31,929 bases of DNA, taken from contig NW_003119924.1 in assembly GCF_000003605.2 (NCBI RefSeq), forward strand, positions 178,694 through 210,622, read 5' to 3'. A program made the position numbers and the translations under genes. The stretch is from Saccoglossus kowalevskii (Eukaryota; Hemichordata; Enteropneusta; Harrimaniidae). A model generated the notes under the pieces. That model had not been told where the DNA came from, did not search any database, and saw only the letters and a program-made list of their open reading frames with translations. Below are positions 21,702-31,929 of the stretch, in pieces; within the stretch, counting starts at the first letter, position 1; each line of letters starts with the position of its first letter.

Positions 21702-24700
21702 CTAGAAGTAAAATAAAGTTGCAGGTGTTAGTCAATGTTGAAAGCATGATATCCTATTTTACATAGGTCAATCACGTGCCTTCAAGTATAGATTTGCGTA
21801 TACAATAATATATTTTAAACAGCACAAGGCAAATGTCTCTATTTGAAGACGTTGATGACATAACAGAACCACAGATCAATACATTGTTTTAATTTGATAA
21901 ACAGATTATAAACATTATGTGATTAGCGAGGTATGAACAATTATATACGCAGTGTCTCACCCTGGATCTGGATCAGGTGCTTTGAACGCCGTCGCCAAAG
22001 CGTCAATGGATTCATAACCTTGGAGTTCGTCTGTCTCCGTATCATTTCCATTATAGTTGCCACACATCCCACACAGATTACCGATAGCATCCGGGTGCGT
22101 TAAGATGATATCCACCATGTGTATCTTGCAATCGAATACGACTTTGTACTGACCGTATGATTCTATAGTAAATATGTTTCCTTCTTTGTGTACGCTTCCA
22201 TGTGCCGGCCAAATATAAGGAAATGTCGTCCATTCCCGACCATTCAACTGTTCAAATATTGAACGAATAAAATTAATGCAATGATTGTGTTAATTTGTTC
22301 CGCACTTATCTTGTTGTTTTTGAGACATATACACACGCATATCATATATACCATGATGTAATCACGTGACACATATCGACACTTCACCTTACATATTACA
22401 TTCTATATGCGTTGTATATTTGCATTGAACTAATATTTTTGTTTTCGAATCTTGCTCTCGAGTTTTGTAATTAACATTCCTAATTTTTGAGCTTGACATT
22501 CACGTCCATTCATGCCCGTGTTACTATTATAAAATGATGGTGATTGTATGATGCTAAATTACCACTGACCTTGAATGAGCAATCATCCGGAATGACCTCA
22601 GTAAAATGACGAGTACCAAAGCGACGTAATATTAAACTTATCACCTGGGTATGTCCAACCTTTTTTGGATTTGTCTCTCTGGTAGTGACTGTAATTAGTG
22701 GCATAGGTCTAGTTACCCCCTCCCCACACCACGCGACAACCTTGTAAGAACAGAATCCCATATAGGTGTACTTGTATCCGTCAAACGTCTCGAAGTGAGG
22801 ATCACCCTTAACGATACAATCTACAAAAAAACATTAACTGAAATTAACATCCAGAAATATACACTAATGCGTAATTTATTCACAATTATTGTATTCCATT
22901 TCCAGCCCAACATATACATGTATGAATTATTATCTTTCATGTGACGGCAATGGGTAGACAAAGACGAAGCCTTTCAAGGTATTTATTAGTATACACCTGC
23001 TTATTTATTTTCACATTTGTTGAAAAATTAATAGAAAAAAATAAAGCACTCACGTGGTCCCTCTTGACGTACCAATACAGACTAAATACCATCAAAACCG
23101 CCATGGCATAACATCATGCAAACAAAGAATAAAATCAGTTAATTTGTGCGAGTAATGAAAGACGTCATTGTTACATCAAAAGACATAACATAGAAATGAA
23201 CCATATCTTCAGCATCGCCATAATACCAATGTACTAAGCATATAACACATTAATGAAACACCTAACTACCGGTGTCACATTCATTGAATCATGCTAATAG
23301 CCTATATATCACTATATATACATTATATAATTTTACAACAATTATACCTAAAAGGGCTAAAACCTTATGTATGTGACATTTTTTCCCAATTCGTCGCCTT
23401 CATTTTAAATCAAATAACGTCAATATTCAGCTTGTGTCAGTATTTTAAAAACCGGACATAAAACTTAGTGAGCTAAAGTAAAATACTGTTACAACTGCTA
23501 AAAGAATCGCTTCCAAATGTGCGTACCACAGTGTGTTTTATTTATACGCAATCCAAGTATTCGTGTCAGACGTTCCACATTATTGTCTGGATTAGACAAT
23601 AAAAACACAAAAATAACTTAAGTTGAGCTCCGCTATGATCGATGCGTTTTTTTCCGTTGTGTGATATCGTGGTGTTGGTACCACCCGGTTATTCAGTTGT
23701 CGTGGTAAGTACAACTAAGAGGAGAATGATTAACTGTATTCGTTATGTGGCTGTACAACTGTACAGTTATACAACACCCGCATTCCACAATACAATATAA
23801 AATGTACTCAAATTGGCTTTGTTTCTAATTTGGCAATTTATATCAAGTTATTGTATGCGAACATGACTATGCATGTGACCTTGGGATGGAATTTAATCTT
23901 TCATAATCTCTCACAATTGACCTGCTTTTCCGCATTAAACGATTTAAGTCTAAATTTGGTTTGATTCGATCTGAAATTTATTTTATTATAATTACTCTGC
24001 CACTGCTGTTTGAATGGAGGAATTGCAAACAGGATGACATAGATTATAAATTATATAAATATAATTACTGCGTTTGAATGAATCTTCACTGGGGTACAGA
24101 ATAATCCAATACAGACAACATCTGGCCATCCCCAACGAGGCAAATATATTTTAAAATTACTGAATGGTTTTTCCGACTTACAATAAAAACAGGGAGTTGA
24201 ATTATCAATATAAGTCGGCCTTAGAATGGATTTGAATGTAAATGATTTACAGGATTATACAACTCTACTTAGGATCAATCGAGATAGATACATTATCAAC
24301 TTATGTCAACTAATAATGGGCATGGCAAAAACCGGTAAAATGAAACAAAATCTAGTAAAATTCTAGAGATTTAAAGAACAGCTACATGACTGGTTACCGT
24401 CCCACTGATTTGATCAAGTATTTTATTGTGTATTTTCAAATCTTAATCAGCAAATGTTTTACGTATGATGTTTGTGTTATTGTCATAAGTATGTAGCTTG
24501 GGTTCCAGTTGACGCCAGCTCAAATTTTGCTTCCCTGATGGACACTGAGAATATACACTACGCAACGCCATTCCTTGTTCGTTCAATTTCGTATGTTTGG
24601 CCTACAAAAGTTATCTAACCATATAACATCCAAATAAACCATATTGTCCCACCGAAATAAGCGGAACTCATTTAAGAGAATAAAGAGTGTGTGGCAAAAC

Positions 24701-24814
24701 ACGAACACATTGTCAGTAATTTGATAATTCATAAAAGATACATACGTGGACCGACGCTCCCCGAACGGCAGTGATACATATCATCACCGCCACCACAACG
24801 GTGGCTTGATTCAT
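21692..24814 (-). CDS. Gene B: secreted single-VWD-domain protein, 5 coding exons, 214 aa
   Basis: Joined minus-strand exons are 24814-24746, 23081-23054, 22820-22570, 22247-21961 and 21701-21692, 645 nt including the stop. Residues 1-19 form a signal peptide, with likely cleavage at VRG|AS. The VWD domain runs from about residue 34 (CIVKGDPHFETFDG) to about 204, with CGMCGNYNG at 175-183 and DELQG. Mature cysteines are at 34, 56, 64, 113, 156, 175, 178 and 213, all shared with gene A. N184-D-T is a possible N-glycosylation site absent from gene A. Exon count, phases and the 28-nt second exon equal gene A, so the two are paralogues in tandem, about 11.4 kb from the end of B to the start of A. 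The likely role is a small extracellular protein of unknown function. Every splice site found is GT/AG. Confidence 0.88.
21961..22247 (-). CDS. Gene B exon 4: C-terminal half of the VWD domain
   Basis: 287 nt. Acceptor TTTGAACAG|TTG, donor CCAGG|GTGAGA; enters phase 0, leaves phase 2. Encodes LNGREW, VVFDC, IGNLCGMCGNYNG, DELQG, ALATAFKAPDPDP. Two or three residues are lost before GSVH relative to gene A. Confidence 0.93.
22570..22820 (-). CDS. Gene B exon 3: N-terminal half of the VWD domain
   Basis: 251 nt. Acceptor TTTTTTGTAG|AT, donor AAG|GTCAGT; enters phase 1, leaves phase 0. Encodes CIVKGDPHFETFDG, then GFCSYKVVAWC, ILRRFGTRHFTEVI and DDCSFK. The GDPH motif and the spacing of the Cys residues are those of a VWD start. 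Confidence 0.93.
22571..24745 (-). other. Gene B introns 1 and 2
   Basis: Intron 1 (24745-23082, phase 0) and intron 2 (23053-22821, phase 1), with the microexon between them. A+T-rich; no repeats or coding signals recognised. The range also includes exons 2 and 3, listed separately. Confidence 0.6.
23054..23081 (-). CDS. Gene B exon 2: 28-nt microexon
   Basis: It lies between an acceptor (ATTTAG) and a perfect donor (GTGAGT). It encodes SVLVRQEGP plus the first base of His, bridging exon 1 (phase 0) to exon 3 (which needs phase 1). Without it the VWD frame does not open: the other frame of exon 3 hits TAA within four codons. The exon encodes the short linker between the signal peptide and the VWD domain. 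Confidence 0.82.
24746..24814 (-). CDS. Gene B exon 1: signal peptide
   Basis: Encodes 23 residues: MNQATVVVAVMICITAVRG then ASVH. The hydrophobic core is VVVAVMICITAV, followed by small residues before cleavage. The donor is CAC|GTATGT, phase 0. The ATG has a purine at -3 (AAGATGA) and is the first in-frame ATG of the predicted transcript. Confidence 0.87.
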
Positions 24815-24962
24815 CTTCTTATCACGATAACGATGCGTTGGTGATCTACTAGGCACTGTAGAGAGGCAATAGTGTCCGTCTACTCCGACCACGAAGCTCG
24901 TATTGTGTTATGTCCAAAGTTTAAATCTACGGTAATCCCTGAATACTAATGTTAGCCTGGCA

Positions 24963-24970
24963 TTTAAATA
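24963..24970 (-). promoter_or_regulatory. Gene B TATA-like box
   Basis: TATTTAAA on the minus strand, about 150 nt before the ATG at 24814, predicting a start near 24935-24940 and a 5' UTR of about 120 nt. A CACCGGAAAT motif near 25044 carries an ETS-type core at a distance similar to the duplicated one upstream of gene A. Confidence 0.45.
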
Positions 24971-24989
24971 CGCAAATATAATTTACATA

Positions 24990-27900
24990 TGATTGACTTT
25001 ATTGCTCCGAATTAATAGACGACGACAGGAAACATGTTTCAACACCGGAAATAGGAAAGTACTAAGGAATTTTTGAAGTATCTCGCGGGCGTTCAAGGAT
25101 GAGTGCAATTTCAATTGGGAGTTGCTGATTTTTACCGTGATATCTCGTGAGGTTGAAGTTTAACATTAGACCATGAATTAGTTTTATTTAGCAAAAAGTA
25201 ATTACAAAATCCATAAATAACCCAAGCATGAGCTAGTTTATCCCTCTACGTAACAACCGACGCAGAAAATATTTAATCGATGATATCCCCATAGCAACCC
25301 GTCAACGTCATGTTAGCACCTCAGCGTCAAGCCATGTCATGCCTAGCACGGTCATTTGTACGACTATATTAACACGTTACAGAATTACAGAAGCGAACGA
25401 ATGAGTATACTGATGTACCTAAAATACTTTGTCTTAGCTGGAATTAGTTTCGCTAAAAAGATTTTTTTAGTGTTTTGTATAGAATTTATTTTCACTGATT
25501 TTTGACGAGTTGAATGTAAAATATGGAAAAAGGTATATTCACTGAATTTTATTTTCAATGAATCACTTCTTCAGCAAAAATAGCGAAAATATATTCCAAG
25601 CGAAAATAATTTTACAGTATTCCACAGTTAACAAACATAAATATTTACGCACAAATAATTATTTCCTGTTTAGACAAAAACAACAACATCATAAACACTT
25701 TTGATAATATACATATATACATTTTGTAAATCAAACTTCATTTGCTGCCAAATGCGGATTCTAAACTAACTCTAACTAAAGTCAGACCACACTATCTGAA
25801 GCCAACACATGTCAGATCAATCAATGCCGATCCTAATAACTATGCCATAATTACAGTGGCCCTGTTACATGTATCAAAATCGACTTTGCATGCTATTCAT
25901 TTATATATGTGCATTAATGTGTTTAAGAATAATTTAATGTTCAATAGTTTTAATCTCTATACAACATACGTATATTGGAACTTGAACCGGAACGATCGAC
26001 AGTGTACCATAATCCGCTGTTATCAGTGATTAACATGGTAACACGTTCTGTCGCAATGCCACACGAATGATATAACATCAACAGTTCAATCACGTCCAGC
26101 GCGACAGAGTATGCTATAGATTTAGCTCGGTAATTGGTTTGATCACCGTTCTGTAGGCTAAACCTCGTACACATATTGTACTCATTCGTAGGTATGGTCT
26201 TTCGTATAAACAAATAAATTATAAATAAATTATGGTCATTGAAAATGGTTGTACAATGGCACTAAAATAGAATGTGTTTTATAATACTGATTCATCATCA
26301 ATTGCATTGAATTTACTCCCAGCTCAGCTTTAAATAATTTTCACTGTCGAAAATTTCACAACTTTAATTTTCGAGGTGTGGGGGTGGTCTTCGGAAAGCC
26401 GCCCATAAAGAAATCTCGATATATCAATCCCAATATTATACTACCACTTGTACGCCAGCTGAATTTAATTACAATGTACTCAGTCGATGATTAGGCTGGA
26501 TTGCGAGTGCAACTCGAAGCCGATTTATACACTCTATCTTGGTTTGGTAAGAATTTGTTTAAATGTTTCATTTTGCACCTATGCATAACATTCTAAGCTC
26601 AATCTCTACTCCAGACCAGGCATTAGGTAAAGTGGAAGACTTATATATACATATTTACATTGTGTAATGCTTATTGGTGCTGGACTAATTCACTAAAAGG
26701 ATGCTGATTTGGCATGTTAATTGGTTATGCTAATTATCCTACAGTATGATATATAATTTGGGATTGTAGCCAGCTTTCACATCTTTTGAAAACTGAATAT
26801 TTTTGTCATTGAACTAGAAACATGTGAACTCTACATCTATCTTCATTAGAATTTACTCATAGACGTGTTGCATTGTTACATGTGTTGTGCACAATGAACT
26901 AGAATAGAACACATACTTTCATCACAGCTGAATAGAACTTATTATTACTAATACTAATTAATTGTATTACTATGTATTTTTATAACAGAACACCATTAGC
27001 CCAATGACATGTGCGTTCATTTAAAGAAGGCAATATTTATCATCTGTCTTATCTGACCTTCGATTACCTAACCAGAGTGCCATCATATACGAGGCCAAGT
27101 AGTTTATAGGTCCTTTGATAGTTAAAATCAAGCCTTTGAATAGTGTAATCAATCAATCAATCGATATGAATCTACATAACAAGTTGATGCCTTCATGGCA
27201 AGTGGACCCACATCTCTCTCGAAATTGATCGGTCTCTGTCTCAAAGACAATCTCTCGCATCTAACAAATTCAGTTTCCAAAATAATCAGATCCAGATGAT
27301 ATGTAACCGATTCTTGCCTGTATGAAAACCCCTACGATCATCTGTCCACAATGTTAGTTATCTTGTGATGAAATATCATTACAAAAGTGTTCCATTGTAC
27401 CGGCATCTGGATTCTTACTGAAATTCAGAATAATCTGTCGACAATTTTTGTTATCTTGTAATGAAATATCATTAAATATGTGTTTAGATCTTCCATGGCA
27501 CCTGGATCTGGATCACCCCAAAATCAAAACTCCTCAATAATCCCTTGTGTTTCGTCCATAACTTTCTGGAAATAGTGACGAATCCTTCAATGTATTCCAT
27601 AAAATGTCAATAAGATGTTCCCATACACTAAAATGATTAACAAATTTTTAATTTAAAATAATTTCATTGCTCTTCCGTGTCTAATGAACCATTTTCCGTT
27701 ATGTGCCTGTGCGGGTGTTTCAAATACTTATTATTACTTTGGTGGAACCTTGCCCAAGGTTCAAGATACTCGCTCAAGACTGGTAGACGCCATGATTACT
27801 ATGACGTCATCACGTTGGTCCTAATATGGAATATATCCATAGCAAAATTTACAACATTGCAATTTGAACAAACAACATGTGAGGAGACCAAACAGTCAAA

Positions 27901-29950
27901 GAACGTGCCACTAACCCTAACATTATTGTGCTATAATACTAATAACTCTCAGTACTTTAACACATCGAAGTAACATGTCAATGAGAGAACAATTGCAACA
28001 GGGCCCTCGTGGATGGAATATTCATCTTGAGATTTGACAGGTTACAGACTGCCAAGTGGACATAATATGGTTAACCACATACTAGAAATTGAACATTTGA
28101 TCATACATTGGAAGAGAATTTTCCAGGCTTATGCAATTATATTGTATTACTTATTAGATATACATTTTCCAGTTCATTCGCTATGCTAGAGTATGCTAGG
28201 CTGAAGTATAGCTTTTAAAAAAAGCCTCTAAACACATACTTATTTTTGTGAAATTATACCTCTTTTTAAGTGCAGAAACTTAAAATAGATACCCTATATT
28301 CATACAAAAATCATACTGTTTCCAAGTTGAGGTAACATGAATTCATGAGATTCCGTTTTTCCCACTCTATTTTTTAAATATTCTACCCCAAACACGATAC
28401 ACGTGTATACGGGTAAAATAACTAATTAACACCCATTTTACGCGTTTTTTGCGTACCATATGTTATTGTATGCAGACTTGTTGAAAAAAAATCTGTCCCT
28501 TCCGTCCAACCATTAAACCGAGTGTTATGTGTAGAACGATACGTCTAAACATTCAATTTTATTTAAATGCGATAGCCCTGTTACAGATATTCGATTTCGT
28601 AGATGACATCAGTATCATCAGTTTGGTATGGGTGCCAGGTTTCAAAATTCAAAAAGAAACCCCTTGATTAAAATTTAAAATGATATATGGTGGGTGCAAC
28701 ATGTGGAGCATCACCTGACATTGTTTCATGTATATTACGATACATATATGTTTCCCTCTCATTCACTAATTTGACTCATTTGGTAATGTCCATTTTGTGT
28801 CAGTCATTTGCTTTGTTGTGTTCTTGAATTTGTGAATTGCGTTTTTACTACAGATATGGATATGTATGTTATTTATGCTTTGTAAATAGGGTTGCTTACG
28901 GTGCATTGCTTATCCATTAATACATACAATGTCCTCCCACACGATTGACCCCCAATATGTCAACCACATACATTGCAGCATATGTCACCTTTCCTGTATT
29001 CGGGCATGAATGAGAAGAGGGGTTAGCACATACTCCAGAAACATGTGTCACCCCTCATTAATCTTTGCTGATTATATTGAGGAAGCAATAACGAGAACGT
29101 ATTTCAACACTCACTAAGCGTCAATTGATTGCGAACTCTAGTATTGAGTTAGTAGCAATGGTACAGCAGTTGATGAGTGAATTATAATGTCACAGTACCC
29201 ACAGATGTATTAAGGACAAATGAAACAATATAGATGATAATATATGTTTTGTAGGTGTCATTTCCTGTTGTCATGACATTTCTCAAGAATGAATAATGAA
29301 CATATATTTTGTTGTGACCTTTGACCTCATTAGCATAAGCTCAAATGAGCTGCTGACAGTTCTCAGAATCTCTGAATGCCTAATCCGCGAATGTCCAAAC
29401 ACTTTGAACGCTCATTAACTGAAACAAATAGAAGGGAAGATGCTCCACGAGGATTACGTGAAATAACAGTAATTATATAGGCTAACCAGCATCGGTTAAA
29501 CGTGTTACTGTGACATTTAGAGTAAAATACGACATTTCGATACAACACTGCGTTTAACAATTAAATGACACATTCCCATAAGCACCACCGTTTATGAGTA
29601 TTTAAAACATGTATCATAGACAATATTTCAAACTTCAAGGAAAAACTACATCCTTGATTTCATGAAATTACATAGTTACTATTAATAGATACCGGAATGT
29701 CTGCTCCGCCAAGATGCAAACAATAATAGATAATATTAATGTTAGTGTCTTACCGAACTAACCCAGAGTCAATACTGCTTCCTAGAACTAAGGAGTTCCA
29801 CTTTTTTCAAAATTAGAACAAGATCCTTCAGTCAGACCATATAACATGAATTTGAATTTTCTGCACACAATGCTTTCCCCCATGTATCCGCAGTCAAAAC
29901 AAAACCATGGCTGCCGTTTCACCTTTAACCTCAACAAGGTTAACAAACTC
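24990..29950. other. Region upstream of gene B, no gene recognised
   Basis: About 5 kb of A+T-rich DNA. A pair of imperfect direct repeats lies at 27340-27510. Open frames at 25742-26029 (plus), 26213-25950 (minus) and 27677-27973 (plus) show no domain and are probably chance. Confidence 0.5.
27340..27510 (+). repeat. Imperfect direct repeat pair
   Basis: GTCCACAATGTTAGTTATCT...GATGAAATATCATTA (about 27350-27384) and GTCGACAATTTTTGTTATCT...AATGAAATATCATTA (about 27437-27473) are about 87 bp apart; each is followed by a GGCA(T/C)CTGGAT segment. Likely part of a dispersed repeat. Confidence 0.55.
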
Positions 29951-29951
29951 G

Positions 29952-29966
29952 CCACTAGATGGCGCC
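29952..29966 (+). promoter_or_regulatory. CTCF-type consensus site
   Basis: CCACTAGATGGCGCC matches every position of the vertebrate CTCF core CCASYAGRKGGCRSY. It lies about 5 kb upstream of gene B. Confidence 0.5.
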
Positions 29967-30120
29967 TTCACCTTATTTTACATGTCTTGTTTCTCTCAAG
30001 AAATTACTATGTTTGAACTCACAGTTGAATACGATAATAATAGTATTCAGGATTTGGCCGTTACATGTTTACACATTTCTGTACTTATTTTAGGTACTCA
30101 GTACAACCTGGCATATATAA

Positions 30121-30376
30121 TATAGTAGTCGTCGCGCCACGCATGCGCGAGATATACGAGTCAAATATAAACAAATATGGCAACCTTGACTGTTGCGCAG
30201 ATCAACGAGTACTTTAATTAGGTATTGTTTTTGGTGATTGGAAGGTATCTAATGAGTCACCCAGCTCAAACCTCATACTTATGATTTCCATTAGAAGAGC
30301 GTATTGGATTGTAGGAAAATCAATGTTTATCAACACAAACGTCGGACATGCGCAGCGCGACGAACATCATCCTTTA
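30121..30376 (-). mobile_element. Short inverted-repeat transposon (MITE-like), copy 2
   Basis: About 256 bp, matching copy 1 along its length when reverse-complemented, including TTTGTGTTGATAAACATTGA and AATGGAAATCA. The ends are GTAGTCGTCGCGCCACGC and the reverse of TTAAAGGATGATGTTCGTCG. Non-coding. Confidence 0.75.
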
Positions 30377-31929
30377 AGAAAGTTGTATTATGCTAAATAT
30401 ATGCGATTTAATGTCATTCATTGGGAATAGTTGGCTCACCCACGTGATTTTCGGATTGACAATTTATATTTATTCATTTAGCCAGTATTTACCGGATGCG
30501 TATTACCCACTTATAAAATTATTTTCTCTTAACGAACACGAAGCTCATTGACAGACTCAGAAATAGGCTGGTTAGTGTTTAATAAACATACTATCGATTG
30601 GTTTCTGTTGCGTGCTATATGAAAATGGTGTACTTTTATCGACTTTTATTTGCGATGACATTTGGCCTCGCACGTCTGTGTTACGCAAGCTTGTGGGGTG
30701 AACCATAGCTCAATACACATCCTAATGTCTGAACATAAAAAAAAATAATGACACCAAATTCATCAGAAATGACTAAAATACAATCACAAAGACTGAAGAC
30801 CGACACAAGAAGAGGTATGAACCCACAATCACGTTTCAACTAAACAAGGTTGACTGTAAAAATACGCTTTACGACCAACAGTTGATGTTGGTTGCGATCA
30901 CGCCGTAGGCGACAGCAGAGTATGATACTTTTGTCGATGGTGGCGCTATAGTACAACGCATCACCACCGCAATTGTAAAGCTCTTTCTATTTCGCATATA
31001 TTGCTTACCCAGAGTTAGCGGGACCAGCGCAATACAAACGCGACCTTGATAATAGGATTGTGTTCAAATAATAGAAGCTGACATTTTTGGACCAACATTA
31101 TGTAATTGAAACACAAAATATAAGTATTAGAGGGATTACAAAAGGGGCTATAGTTAATATGGGCAGATAATTTGCTGGAACCGTTGGTAAATTTATGTAA
31201 TTGATTTTGCTGTGACAATGTATACATATATGAACAATTATGTGAATATTGTGTTGTGTGTTATAGACAGTAGGTGATGTCTTAAGTCTTTTGGTTATGT
31301 CATTTGAATCAAGAGGGGGATGTTAAAGTACTTGATCGGAAAGAATGATTATATTTGTTCTTTGGCAGTGAATGGCTTATTTGTACTTGACTGTAACCCA
31401 CCCACCATTCGATTGTAATTTGGCCAGCTGCTATTAGACATCACTCAGCATGACTAGTTGGAAGACAACCATGTAAAAATAGTGTGAATAGAAAAAAACG
31501 TCTGTACTGAACAAGGAAAAAATAAAGTTTTTACTTTTTATCTTAACCATCAATATACAACAAGTTTATAACAAATTAGAGTAAGAATAAAGTAAAAAGT
31601 TGAACCAATAGGAGATACAGGTGATGGTTGAATTATCTCGCCTGGAAGAAAATAAAAAAACAAGTGGTAAGGACTATATATTGTAATGAATGATTTGAGT
31701 AAGGTGTTGAGTAGAGGAATGTTCAATAGGAAGAACACTGTTGAAATGCTTTGGAAATGATTGGAAATTCCATAAATTAAATCTTGAAGCACATTGTAAA
31801 TAACTAGTGAGAGAATGCTGAAAGTACTACCGTGCATTCAAGCATCCTCTCAATGAAAACACAGGTTATGCACATTTACATTATAATGAGGTAAATTAGT
31901 GTTGTAAACGGAGTGTCATGATTAAATCT
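30377..31929. other. Right end of the window, nothing recognised
   Basis: A+T-rich. The minus-strand frame at 31837-31550 (95 codons) is hydrophobic but has no recognised motif. No promoter, RNA gene or repeat is supported. Confidence 0.4.

Noticed and set aside
275-24814. Reading the VWD proteins as a named enzyme or venom protein, for example a cypridinid-type luciferase
   Set aside because: Cypridinid luciferase is larger and has two VWD-type modules. A single VWD fold does not show enzymatic activity.
31550-31837. 95-codon hydrophobic minus-strand frame as a membrane protein
   Set aside because: Hydrophobic, aromatic composition is expected from A+T-rich DNA; no motif or gene context.
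1-31929. CRISPR arrays, bacterial operons, rRNA genes or viral genes
   Set aside because: No regular spaced repeats, ribosome-binding-site-led gene series, rRNA sequence or viral polymerase or capsid motifs seen on either strand.

Overview
The window is A+T-rich eukaryotic nuclear DNA from an animal. It has intron-split coding sequence with GT/AG borders, metazoan-type secreted von Willebrand factor type D (VWD) domains, TATA boxes, poly(A) signals, a tRNA-like SINE and short inverted-repeat transposons. There is a 50-base assembly gap at 13048-13097. An invertebrate is likely, but I cannot name the species. Most open reading frames of 60-100 codons look like chance in A+T-rich DNA.

The main content is two tandem paralogous genes on the minus strand. 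Gene A spans 10260 down to 275 and gene B spans 24814 down to 21692. I rebuilt both by hand from splice signals and reading phase. Each has five coding exons: a signal-peptide exon, a 28-nt microexon, the first half of a VWD domain, the second half with CGxCGNYNG, and a tiny last exon of 10-13 nt. That last exon adds a final Cys-Arg and the stop. The intron phases are identical (0, 1, 0, 2). The predicted proteins are 216 aa (A) and 214 aa (B), secreted, with one VWD domain and eight aligned cysteines each. Both genes have a TATA-like box upstream and a poly(A) signal downstream, so both look complete and inside the window.

Layout from left to right: gene A 3' end and exons 5-2 (about 150-2550), with CCAAT and CTCF-like motif clusters in its introns; gene A intron 1 (2549-10200), with a SINE and a GC-rich patch near 4.73-4.99 kb; gene A exon 1 and promoter (10201-10482); an intergenic region (10.5-21.4 kb) made largely of degenerate repeats, the gap, a heat-shock-element-like promoter motif and one inverted-repeat element; gene B (about 21.43-24.97 kb); then about 7 kb of upstream DNA with no gene I can support, holding a second inverted-repeat element copy and a consensus CTCF-like site.

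The two genes are probably a local duplication of a small secreted VWD protein. The family includes VWF, mucins, zonadhesin, vitellogenin C-termini and cypridinid luciferase, so the fold does not set the function, and I assign none.
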